DNA from: Merdivicinus sp050943495
GTDB taxonomy: Bacteria > Bacillota > Clostridia > Oscillospirales > Ruminococcaceae
DNA: 64,000 nt
Direction: 5' to 3'
NCBI GenBank assembly: GCA_050943495.1
Contig: JBMNPH010000001.1
Span: 124,001-188,000, forward strand
This document shows positions 25,265 through 32,860 of this stretch, piece by piece. The first letter of the stretch is position 1. The number at the start of each line of letters is the position of its first letter. Below the pieces are notes generated by a model. It was given only the letters and a program-made list of their open reading frames with translations, made no database searches and was not told the origin of the DNA. Both the position numbers and the translations under genes were made by a program.

Positions 25265-25340
25265 CGTATGATTTTCCAGCCGCCTGCATACACTTTTTTG
25301 ACGCCCTAATCGGCGGAAAAAATGAGTGCAGGTGGTTTGT

Positions 25341-26480
25341 ATGAGAAAATATTTTTGTGTTGGTGCGGCATGTCTGTGGATGATGCTGTATTTGTTCTGG
25401 TATCCTAGTCCTGTGATTGCGGCAGATTTACCGGAAATCTCTGCAAAATCTGCCGTAGTAATGGAGGCGGTGACGGGTCGCGTAATTTTGGAACACAATG
25501 CCGACGAACGCCTGCCTATGGCTAGTACAACTAAAATTATGACAGCACTGCTGACCTTGGAACAATCGGGACTGGATACTCCATTCTGTGTGGATTCGGA
25601 TGCAATTCGGGTGGAAGGAAGTTCCATGGGATTGGTAGAGGGAGCGGAAGTCACGCTGCGCACCCTGGCGGCCGGAATGCTGCTCGCTTCCGGAAATGAT
25701 GCTGCGAATGCGGCAGCAGTCCGAATCGCCGGAAGCATTCCGGATTTTGCGATTCTGATGAATCAGAGGGCGGCAGAACTAGGAATGAAGGATACCAATT
25801 TTGAGACGCCATCCGGTCTGGACAGCCAAAGCCATTATACCACGGCAAAAGATTTGGCACTGTTGGCGCGAGCGGCGCTTGAAAATGAGGATTTTCGTGC
25901 TCTATGTTCTCAAAAAAGTATGAAACTCTCTTACGGCAACCCGCCGCAGGAACGCTGGCTGGAAAACCATAACCGCCTGTTGACTGAATATGATGGCTGT
26001 ATTGGTGTCAAAACCGGCTTTACGAAAAAAGCAGGTCGTTGTCTGGTTTCGGCTGCGGAACGGAATGGAATCCGTCTGATTTGTGTTACTCTCAATGATC
26101 CGGATGATTGGAACGACCATAAGGCGCTGTTGGATGCGGGATTTTCCGGGACAGCATTGGCCGGTCAAAAGCCGGAACAGATTTCGATTCCGGTGGTAGG
26201 CGGAGAGGCTGATACCGTTATTGCCGGAGTGGGAGAGTTTTCGGAACCGGCCGTCCGCACCGAAGAATTGAGCCAGTTGAGCATATCAATCGAAGTGGAA
26301 CCGTTTGTTTATGCACCCGTTGGAGTGGGGCAGCAGCTCGGACGCGCTTGTTGGATGCTGGACGGCAAGGAGATTTATTCTCTTCCGCTAACTGCTCAGC
26401 AGGATGTGGACGCTGTTTTACCGAAAGAAAATTGGTTTTGCAGAATTTGGCGGGAACTTCTACTCGGCTTATTCCAATAA
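25341..26480 (+). CDS. dacF: D-alanyl-D-alanine carboxypeptidase (DacF/PBP5 type)
   Basis: A 379-residue penicillin-binding protein. A signal peptide (residues 1-28, ending VIAADL) exports it; the serine-peptidase motifs are STTK (Ser62-Lys65), SGN (118-120) and KTG (225-227). It trims the terminal D-Ala from peptidoglycan stem peptides. The C-terminal beta domain is present and the end (WRELLLGLF) resembles the membrane-anchoring amphipathic helix. ATG 25341 gives a proper signal peptide; an in-frame GTG at 25326 is possible. Conserved neighbour of ytfJ and rluB. Confidence 0.94.
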   Translation: MRKYFCVGAACLWMMLYLFWYPSPVIAADLPEISAKSAVVMEAVTGRVILEHNADERLPMASTTKIMTALLTLEQSGLDTPFCVDSDAIRVEGSSMGLVEGAEVTLRTLAAGMLLASGNDAANAAAVRIAGSIPDFAILMNQRAAELGMKDTNFETPSGLDSQSHYTTAKDLALLARAALENEDFRALCSQKSMKLSYGNPPQERWLENHNRLLTEYDGCIGVKTGFTKKAGRCLVSAAERNGIRLICVTLNDPDDWNDHKALLDAGFSGTALAGQKPEQISIPVVGGEADTVIAGVGEFSEPAVRTEELSQLSISIEVEPFVYAPVGVGQQLGRACWMLDGKEIYSLPLTAQQDVDAVLPKENWFCRIWRELLLGLFQ

Positions 26481-26526
26481 TATCGGACGAGGGGTGCCGC
26501 TTGACGCACACCGGAAAGAAGAATTT

Positions 26527-27198
26527 ATGGAAATTCAAAATAATATCCTGCGGCATTACCTAAAAAATTGCTATTTTATTAACGGCACAGCGTATGCCGG
26601 AAAGTCGACGATGTGTCGGATGCTGGCAGAACGATATGGAATGATTCATTGTGAGGAAAATTACAACATGGATACAATCCTTTCGGTTGTGACCGGAGAG
26701 CAGCAGCCGAATTTGAACTACTTCCATACAATGAAAAGCTGGCAGGAATATGTCAGTCGCACACCGGAAGAGTTTGAACGTTGGTTTGAAGGAAATCAAT
26801 GGGAGATTGCGGGATTTGAGGTTGCGGAATTGATCCGGATTTCTGATCGGCAAAAGGTGATCGTGGATACGAATATCCCTTGTAAACTGCTGAAAGAAAT
26901 TTCAGATTACCATCGGGTTGCGATTTTGTTGTCACCGCAGTCGCTTTCCGTGGAGAACTTTTTTCGTCGGGATGATCCGGAAAAGCAGTTTTTGCTGGGT
27001 GAAATCGAGAAATGTCCGGATCCGGAAGAATCTCTTCGGAATTTTAAGGAAGGAATCGCCCGAGTAAACAGTCCTGAACATTATCGGGAATTTGCGGAAA
27101 GCGGATTTTTCACGCTTGTGCGGGAAAATCCTGAAACAGATACCAGAGAGGAGATGCTGGAAGCACTTGCCCGGCATTTCGGATTGGAAAATACATAA
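26527..27198 (+). CDS. P-loop NTP-binding protein, kinase-like, function unknown
   Basis: A 223-residue soluble protein. The Walker A-type loop GTAYAGKST lies at residues about 20-28, and later RKVIVDTNIP resembles a kinase lid/Walker B strand. The rest has no motif I can place; it resembles small nucleotide/shikimate-type kinases in size. ATG 26527 is preceded by GGAAAGAAG; the frame is open further upstream but overlaps dacF. It lies between dacF and rluB and is presumably in the same operon. I do not recognise a specific family. Confidence 0.7.
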   Translation: MEIQNNILRHYLKNCYFINGTAYAGKSTMCRMLAERYGMIHCEENYNMDTILSVVTGEQQPNLNYFHTMKSWQEYVSRTPEEFERWFEGNQWEIAGFEVAELIRISDRQKVIVDTNIPCKLLKEISDYHRVAILLSPQSLSVENFFRRDDPEKQFLLGEIEKCPDPEESLRNFKEGIARVNSPEHYREFAESGFFTLVRENPETDTREEMLEALARHFGLENT

Positions 27199-27234
27199 GG
27201 TGCCCGTAAAACGCGCGCCGGAAAGAAGGAACTT

Positions 27235-27990
27235 ATGGAAATTCGTTTGCAGAAAATCATTGCGGAAAGCGGTTTTTGTTCCCGCCGCAAAGCGGAAGAA
27301 CTGATCGCAGAACATCGGGTTCGGGTCAACGGCCGTCCCGCCCAGGTGGGGCAGAAAGCCGATCCGAATCGGGATGTGATTACCATTGACGGGGAAAAGT
27401 TGGATACACGTGTGCGTGAAGAACTGGTTTATTATATGCTTAATAAGCCGCGCGGCTATCTGACCGCCATGTCGGATGACCGGGGAAGGCGCTGTGTATC
27501 GGAATTGGTTGCGGATATTCCGCAGCGTGTTTTTCCGGTAGGCCGTCTGGACCTGACCTCTGAAGGTCTGTTGTTGTTTACCAATGACGGAAACTTTGCC
27601 AACGAAATGACCCATCCCTCTCACCAGGTTCCAAAGACTTATCGCGTTACCGTTCACAGTGAAGTGAGCGGAGAACAGCAGGTTCGTCTGACCGAAGGTG
27701 TGGAACTGGACGGTGTAATGACCAATCCGGCTGAGGTGCGGATTATAACCGAAGAGCCGAATCGTACGGTCATGCTGATTACCATTACCGAAGGCCGCAA
27801 TCGGGAAATCCGTCGGATGTGCGAGGCTGTCGGTCTGGAAGTTGCCCGTCTGAAACGGATTGCAGTTGGCCCGATTCGACTGGGAATGCTCAGACCCGGC
27901 GAATATCGGGAACTGTCGACAGAAGAATTGGAAGTTTTACGCCGGTTGGCTCAAAAGGGCGCTGCCCGCAATCGCGGCAGACGGCAATAG
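27235..27990 (+). CDS. rluB: 23S rRNA pseudouridine synthase B family
   Basis: A 251-residue protein with an N-terminal S4 RNA-binding domain (RLQKIIAESGFCSRRKAEELI) and the RsuA/RluB catalytic domain: LNKPRGYLTA, the catalytic Asp in VGRLDLTSEGLLLFTNDG, and the GRNREIRRMCEAVG C-terminal motif. It makes a pseudouridine in the large-subunit rRNA (RluB position in related genes near scpB and dacF). Ribosome site GAAAGAAGGAA. RluB rather than RsuA is inferred from synteny. Confidence 0.92.
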   Translation: MEIRLQKIIAESGFCSRRKAEELIAEHRVRVNGRPAQVGQKADPNRDVITIDGEKLDTRVREELVYYMLNKPRGYLTAMSDDRGRRCVSELVADIPQRVFPVGRLDLTSEGLLLFTNDGNFANEMTHPSHQVPKTYRVTVHSEVSGEQQVRLTEGVELDGVMTNPAEVRIITEEPNRTVMLITITEGRNREIRRMCEAVGLEVARLKRIAVGPIRLGMLRPGEYRELSTEELEVLRRLAQKGAARNRGRRQ

Positions 27991-28001
27991 GAGGTGCTGG
28001 A

Positions 28002-28364
28002 ATGCTGTATATTCGTCCTTATACATCCGAAGATCAGGAACCGGATTTACTGGCATTGCGGGAAGAGGGAAAACTTGCCTATCTTGCTTATGCAGGGAAG
28101 GAAAGAATCGGCTGTGTGATTTATCATATGGAAGAGGAGATGCTTTGCATTGAATCCGTCGATGCGCAGGAAGAAGCGCTTTTTGACGGATTGATCCGTG
28201 CAGTCTGTGATGCAGCGGTTCAATCCGAGATCTCTGCCGTTCGGTTTGAAGAGAATGTGGATCGCCGAATTCTCAAAAATCTTGGCGTTCCGATCGATTC
28301 TGAGGGGATTTTACATGAAATTTCCGCCTTTTTGCATAATTGTTCGCACTGCAAATTGTGCTGA
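28002..28364 (+). CDS. Small hypothetical protein, GNAT-like
   Basis: A 120-residue protein directly after rluB, with a perfect AGGAGGTG ribosome site. The ordering (LAYAGKERIGCVIYHMEEEMLCIESV, then DGLIRAVCDAAVQSEISAVRF) recalls part of an acetyltransferase fold, but the acetyl-CoA loop is not clear. The C-terminus is cysteine-rich (CSHCKLC), possibly a metal-binding tail. Co-transcribed with rluB. Function unknown. Confidence 0.7.
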   Translation: MLYIRPYTSEDQEPDLLALREEGKLAYLAYAGKERIGCVIYHMEEEMLCIESVDAQEEALFDGLIRAVCDAAVQSEISAVRFEENVDRRILKNLGVPIDSEGILHEISAFLHNCSHCKLC

Positions 28365-28382
28365 TTTTTTTGGAAATTCATA

Positions 28383-28411
28383 TTGTTATTTTTTTCACGG
28401 TGTAGTATAAT
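28383..28411 (+). promoter_or_regulatory. Promoter of the biotin carboxyltransferase operon
   Basis: TTGTTA (28383-28388), 17-bp spacer, TATAAT (28406-28411). Confidence 0.7.
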
Positions 28412-28417
28412 AGAATG

Positions 28418-28532
28418 GGTGAAATTTGATGATGGGGTATCTGCCCGGTACCTCGCTCGTGCGGACAACCTCATCAGCAGATTCAATACTCTTTAATTGT
28501 TTGCACCAATTACATAGAATGGGGGCTGTACA
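28418..28532 (+). other. Long untranslated leader of the carboxyltransferase operon
   Basis: About 115 nt separate the predicted start from the first codon. TGATGA (from 28427) can pair with TCATCA (about 28470-28475), with GGGTA/TACC inside, and AATTG/CAATT forms another small hairpin (28495-28511). It does not match a riboswitch that I recognise. There is no T-run, so no obvious terminator. Structured leader is inference. Confidence 0.35.
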
Positions 28533-29897
28533 ATGACTTATCAATCCAAGCTGGAAAAGCTTGAGCAGAAAAAAGCTGCTTGCCAGAAATCCTCCCCGGC
28601 CCGGGAACGGATTACCGCTCTGTTCGATGAGGGAACCTTCGTTGAACTGGATGCGTTCGTTGCCAATGGGGATGACGGCGTCGGTGTTATTACCGGTTAC
28701 GGCAGCATCGAGGGCGATGTGGTTTATGCATTTTCGCAGGATATAACCACAGTTGGCGGCGCAGTTTCGAAAGCGCATGCAGATAAAATCGCGAAAGTTT
28801 ACGATCTTGCTGTGAAAAATGGCGCACCGGTTGTCGCAATTTTTGACTCCAATGGCGCAAAACTGACGGAAGGTGCTGAAATCCTTGCTTCTTATGGCAA
28901 AATCCTTTCCGCTTCTTCCAATCTTTCCGGCGTTGTGCCGCAGGTTTCGGTCGTAGCAGGAAGCTGCGTGGGAATCAGCGCTATGATGGCTGCCGGTTCT
29001 GATATTGTTGTGATGGCAAAAGATGCATCTCTGTATTTTGCAGATGCACAGGGCGATGCTTCCGCAGAAGCAGCAATGGCTGCCGGTGTGGTAGATCTGA
29101 TCTGTGAGGATGCGATGGAAGCTGTTTCCAGAGCTCGTGATATTATCACCATGCTGCCGCTCAACAATCTTTCTGAGTCTCCTGTATGGGAAGGCACTTC
29201 TGCTTCTGCGCCGGCTGCTCTCGACAATACAACAGAGGCTTCCGAACTGTTCGCAGCAGTTTGTGATGCGGATTCTGTTCTGGAACTGAAAGCTGGATAC
29301 GCAGAAAATGCGGCAACTGCACTCGCTTCGATCGGCGGCAGCACCGTTGGCGTTGTCTATGCAAACGGCAAAATGGGCCGTAAAACCAATGAAAAGATTG
29401 CGGACTTTGTCCGTTTCTGCGACTGCTTCAATCTGCCGGTTGTAACCTTCGTGAATGTGGATGGTTTCTGCACTTGCGGCGGTGTTAAGACCGAAAGCGC
29501 GAAAGTGGCAGCAAAACTTGCACATGCTTATGCGGACGCAACTGCTCCCAAGATTACCGTTTATACCGGTTCTGCAATTGGCGGCGCCGCTGTTGCTTTT
29601 GCGAACGCGGATATCCGTCTTGCTTGGCCGACTGCAGTGATTTCTGCACTTGCTCCCGAGACCGCAGTGGAATTCTTCTGGCATGAAAAGCTGAAAGGCG
29701 CAGAAGATGTTTCGAAACGCCGTGCAGAACTCGCAGAGGAGTATGCCGAGACCGAAGCTAGCCCGTATGCGGCTGCGAATGCTTCCATGGTTGAGGATAT
29801 CGTAGCACCTCTGAACACCCGCAGCGTGCTGATTTCTTCTTTGGAAATGCTCGCTTCCAAGAGAGTTTCCAGACTCCCCAAAAAGCACACCAACTAA
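28533..29897 (+). CDS. Acyl-CoA carboxyltransferase subunit (MmdA/transcarboxylase 12S-like)
   Basis: A 454-residue protein with two crotonase-fold carboxyltransferase halves. The N-half has ITGYGSIEGDVVYAFSQD and TTVGGAVSKAHADKIAKVYDLAVKNGAPVVAIFDSNGAKLTEG; the C-half has FVRFCDCFNLPVVTFVNVDGF and ADATAPKITVYTGSAIGGAAVAF. It should transfer CO2 between biotin and an acyl-CoA. It is about 50-60 residues shorter than methylmalonyl-CoA decarboxylase/propionyl-CoA carboxylase beta subunits; the segment after YFADAQGD is deleted, and SGGA is SNGA. Ribosome site upstream is weak (GGGGGC). Confidence 0.85.
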   Translation: MTYQSKLEKLEQKKAACQKSSPARERITALFDEGTFVELDAFVANGDDGVGVITGYGSIEGDVVYAFSQDITTVGGAVSKAHADKIAKVYDLAVKNGAPVVAIFDSNGAKLTEGAEILASYGKILSASSNLSGVVPQVSVVAGSCVGISAMMAAGSDIVVMAKDASLYFADAQGDASAEAAMAAGVVDLICEDAMEAVSRARDIITMLPLNNLSESPVWEGTSASAPAALDNTTEASELFAAVCDADSVLELKAGYAENAATALASIGGSTVGVVYANGKMGRKTNEKIADFVRFCDCFNLPVVTFVNVDGFCTCGGVKTESAKVAAKLAHAYADATAPKITVYTGSAIGGAAVAFANADIRLAWPTAVISALAPETAVEFFWHEKLKGAEDVSKRRAELAEEYAETEASPYAAANASMVEDIVAPLNTRSVLISSLEMLASKRVSRLPKKHTN

Positions 29898-29939
29898 AAT
29901 TTCGGTAATCGCTTGATAATAGGAAAGGAATGACATACC

Positions 29940-30335
29940 ATGAGAAGATTTAATATCACTGTAAACGGCAAAGCTTATGATGTTGCTGTGGAAGAAGTAA
30001 ACGGCGCAGCACCTGTCGCTGCTCCTGTTGCTGCACCTGCCGCTGCTCCGGCTGCGCCCGCTGCCCCTGCTGCACCCGCTGCTGCTCCGGCTCCTGCTGC
30101 TGCACCTGCTGGCCCTGTTTCCGGTACCGAGGTTAAGGCTCCGATGCCCGGCACTGTTATGGACGTAAAAGTTACCAATGGCGCTTCTGTCGATAAAGCA
30201 CAGGTCGTTGTTGTTCTCGAAGCTATGAAGATGGAAAATGACATCGTGGCTCCTGTTGCAGGTACCGTTGTTGACATCCGTGTCAAGAAGGGCGACTCTG
30301 TCAATGCTGGCGATGTAATGGTGGTTATCGGCTAA
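29940..30335 (+). CDS. Biotin carboxyl carrier protein
   Basis: A 131-residue protein. Residues 23-59 are an Ala/Pro-rich flexible linker; 62-131 are a biotinyl domain with the EAMKMEN motif, biotinylated at Lys97, and flanking PMPGTV and GDSVNAGDVMVVIG turns. It shuttles carboxyl groups between the two carboxyltransferases on either side. Length matches the 1.3S subunit of transcarboxylase and the biotin carrier of decarboxylase complexes. The linker coding is GC-rich with simple Ala/Pro codon repetition. Confidence 0.95.
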   Translation: MRRFNITVNGKAYDVAVEEVNGAAPVAAPVAAPAAAPAAPAAPAAPAAAPAPAAAPAGPVSGTEVKAPMPGTVMDVKVTNGASVDKAQVVVVLEAMKMENDIVAPVAGTVVDIRVKKGDSVNAGDVMVVIG

Positions 30336-30379
30336 TTGCCACCCCAAATTAGGAAAACCGGAAAGGCGTGATATCAATA

Positions 30380-31792
30380 ATGGCTAAGGTAAAAATTACC
30401 GAGACTGTGCTGCGTGACGCACATCAGTCCCTGATTGCTACCCGTATGCCCACCTCTGACATGCTCCCGATTCTGGGTGAGATGGACAAGGTTGGCTTCT
30501 ATTCCGTTGAGTGCTGGGGCGGCGCAACTTTCGACTCCTGCCTCCGTTTCCTCAACGAGGATCCTTGGGAGAGACTTCGTATTCTCCGTAAAGAGATGCC
30601 CAATACAAAGCTGCAGATGCTGTTCCGCGGCCAGAATATGCTTGGTTATCGTCATTATGCCGATGATGTTCTGGATTACTTTGTCCGGAAATCTGTTGCA
30701 AACGGAATTGACATCATCCGTATCTTTGATGCGCTGAACGATATTCGTAACTTGCAGGCAACCATCAACACCGTTAATGCGATTAAAAAGGAAAATAGCA
30801 ACGCGCATGCACAGATTGCAATTTCCTATACTCTGGGTGAGACTTTCACCACCGAGTACTATGTGAATTATGCAAAACAGATCGAAGCAGCAGGTGCTGA
30901 TTCCATCTGCATTAAGGATATGGCTGCTTTGCTGACTCCTTATCGTACCGCAGAATTGACGAAAGCAATCAAAGAAGCAGTTAAGATCCCTGTTGACCTC
31001 CATACCCACTATACTTCAGGCCTTGCTTCCATGTGCCTGCTCAAGGGTATCGAAGCTGGCGCAGATATCATTGACACCGCAATGTCTCCTCTGGCGTTGG
31101 GTACTTCCCATGCTCCGACCGAGTCCATGGTGGCAGCTCTTCAGGGTACCGAGTACGATACCGGCCTCGATCTGAAGCAACTCACCAAGATCCGTGATTA
31201 CTTCATGGGCCTGCGTAAAAAATACATCGAATCTGGTCTGCTGGATCCTAAGATGCTGGCAACCGATGCGAATGCGCTGATTTATCAGGTTCCCGGCGGT
31301 ATGCTTTCCAACCTTCTTTCTCAGCTCAAACAGGCTGGCAAAGAGGATCAGCTGGAAGACGTGCTCAAGGAAGTTCCGAAGGTTCGTCGCGATGCTGGTA
31401 TGCCTCCGCTGGTTACCCCGACTTCTCAGATCGTTGGTACTCAGGCTGTATTCAATGTCATTACCGGCGAGCGTTATAAGATGGTTACCAAGGAATTCAA
31501 GGGTCTTGTCCGTGGCGAATACGGCAAGACTCCGGAACCCATCGATCCTGCATTCCAGAAGAAGATCTGTAAGGATGAAGAAATCATCACCTGCCGTCCT
31601 GCTGACCTCATCAAGCCAGAGCTGGAAACTCTCCGCAAAGAATGCGCAGAGTGGACTGAACAGGAAGAAGATGTTCTCAGCTACGCAATGTTCGGACAGG
31701 TTGCTACCAAGTTCTTCGAAAAACGCCGCAATGCTAAATATGGTATTGATGGTAAACGTGCGGATTTTGAAAATGGTGTGCATCCCGTATAA
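30380..31792 (+). CDS. Pyruvate/oxaloacetate carboxyltransferase (OadA/PycB/5S-like)
   Basis: A 470-residue TIM-barrel protein of the HMG-CoA lyase-like family. It has VTETVLRDAHQSLIATRM-type start (ITETVLRDAHQS), LQMLFRGQNMLGYRHY, the catalytic Lys in CIKDMAALL and the metal site DLHTHYTSG, then the conserved post-barrel domain (GMLSNLLSQL, VTPTSQIVGTQAV). It carboxylates pyruvate or decarboxylates oxaloacetate. Unlike full OadA it carries no biotinyl domain, which is encoded separately just upstream. ATG 30380 lies 10 bases after GAAAGG. Confidence 0.93.
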   Translation: MAKVKITETVLRDAHQSLIATRMPTSDMLPILGEMDKVGFYSVECWGGATFDSCLRFLNEDPWERLRILRKEMPNTKLQMLFRGQNMLGYRHYADDVLDYFVRKSVANGIDIIRIFDALNDIRNLQATINTVNAIKKENSNAHAQIAISYTLGETFTTEYYVNYAKQIEAAGADSICIKDMAALLTPYRTAELTKAIKEAVKIPVDLHTHYTSGLASMCLLKGIEAGADIIDTAMSPLALGTSHAPTESMVAALQGTEYDTGLDLKQLTKIRDYFMGLRKKYIESGLLDPKMLATDANALIYQVPGGMLSNLLSQLKQAGKEDQLEDVLKEVPKVRRDAGMPPLVTPTSQIVGTQAVFNVITGERYKMVTKEFKGLVRGEYGKTPEPIDPAFQKKICKDEEIITCRPADLIKPELETLRKECAEWTEQEEDVLSYAMFGQVATKFFEKRRNAKYGIDGKRADFENGVHPV

Positions 31793-31802
31793 TGCATAAT
31801 TT

Positions 31803-31843
31803 GACAGCTGGTTTCCCTGTAGAAGGGGACCAGCTGTTTTTCT
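31803..31843 (+). terminator. Terminator of the carboxyltransferase operon
   Basis: ACAGCTGGT/ACCAGCTGT stem with an inner TCCC/GGGG pairing and TTTTTC. Confidence 0.85.
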
Positions 31844-31868
31844 TTATGAAGGAATTCTTGCAGAATGA

Positions 31869-31897
31869 TTGACTTTTTATGGAAAATATGGTATATC
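31869..31897 (+). promoter_or_regulatory. Promoter of the yitT-like gene
   Basis: TTGACT (31869-31874), 17-bp spacer, TATATC (31892-31897). Confidence 0.6.
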
Positions 31898-31945
31898 AAG
31901 TACGGACCCTTTGCGGTGAAAATAGAGAAATGAGGCTATGCAGAT

Positions 31946-32803
31946 ATGAAGTGGAGTAAGCAATCGATCCAGGAATTTTGTTTATTAAATTTAGGAACGA
32001 TCTTAATTTGTCTAGGCGTATATTTCTTTAAATTCCCCAACCATTTTTCGATTGGCGGAGTATCCGGCATGGCGGTTATTTTGGCACGATATACCACAGT
32101 AATTTCTCAAGCTACGTTCATGACCATTATCAATATGGTGTTATTGCTGCTGGGATTTTTGGTATTTGGCCGAGGATTCGGATTCAAGACGGCATACTCT
32201 ACGATATTGATGTCGGTTTTTACCCAGTTTCTGGAATGGGTATATCCGATGGAAAAGCCTTTTACCAGTCAGCCGATGCTGGAACTCTTCTTTGCAATTT
32301 TACTTCCAGCTGTCGGTTCTGCACTGCTTTTTAATATTGATGCATCCAGCGGCGGAACGGATATTGTAGCAATGATTCTCAAAAAATATACCAGTTTGAA
32401 TATTGGGAAAGCATTGATGGTTTCCGATTTGGTAATTACATTGGCAGCATGTGTGGCATTCGGTATGGAAACCGGATTGTTCTCCATTACCGGTTTGTTG
32501 ATGAAATCACTTGTCATTGATTATGTAATTGAGAGCATTAATATGTGTAAATACTTCACGATAGTCTGTGAAAATCCGGAGGAAATTTGTCGGTATATCC
32601 ATCAGACTCTGGGACACAGTGCGACTGTTGTAGATGCGAAGGGAGCGTATAGCGGTCAGGAGAAATATCTGGTATTAACAGTCATCAAACGTTATGAGGC
32701 TGTTCAGCTGCGCCGCATCGTCAAAACACTGGATCCGACAGCCTTCATGATGATTACCAACACCAGTGAAATTATTGGCAAAGGATTCCGGGGGACCAAC
32801 TGA
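31946..32803 (+). CDS. YitT family membrane protein
   Basis: A 285-residue protein with about five N-terminal membrane helices (FCLLNLGTILICLGVYFFKFPNHFSIGGVSGMAVIL is the family start) and a C-terminal soluble DUF2179 domain (YFTIVCENPEEICRYIHQTLGHSATVVDAKGAYSG). Family members are numerous in Firmicutes and are suspected small-molecule transporters or sensors; no substrate is assigned. Monocistronic between two terminators. Weak ribosome site. Confidence 0.9.
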   Translation: MKWSKQSIQEFCLLNLGTILICLGVYFFKFPNHFSIGGVSGMAVILARYTTVISQATFMTIINMVLLLLGFLVFGRGFGFKTAYSTILMSVFTQFLEWVYPMEKPFTSQPMLELFFAILLPAVGSALLFNIDASSGGTDIVAMILKKYTSLNIGKALMVSDLVITLAACVAFGMETGLFSITGLLMKSLVIDYVIESINMCKYFTIVCENPEEICRYIHQTLGHSATVVDAKGAYSGQEKYLVLTVIKRYEAVQLRRIVKTLDPTAFMMITNTSEIIGKGFRGTN

Positions 32804-32810
32804 ACAGAAA

Positions 32811-32846
32811 AAATGCGCACTCACGTTTGGTGGGTGCGCATTTCAT
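32811..32846. terminator. Terminator shared by the yitT-like and URO-D-family genes
   Basis: AAATGCGCAC/GTGCGCATTT stem; the T-run is stronger on the minus strand. Confidence 0.75.
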
Positions 32847-32860
32847 ATAGACGGAGAGAT

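Noticed and set aside
26500..27240. Similar sequences CCGGAAAGAAG plus ATGGAAATTC before two neighbouring genes, as a repeat element
   Set aside because: The likeness is limited to a purine-rich ribosome site and a common first few codons; the surrounding DNA differs.
30000..30120. Ala/Pro-coding repetitive stretch that might be read as a tandem repeat element
   Set aside because: It encodes the flexible linker of the biotin carrier protein and has no precise repeat unit.
28395..30377. A 660-codon open frame on the minus strand across the carboxyltransferase operon
   Set aside because: It is antisense to two clear genes; the Ala/Gly/Pro codon pattern of the plus-strand proteins produces long stop-free antisense frames. 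Its translation is Ser/Cys/His-rich with no motif and no ribosome site.
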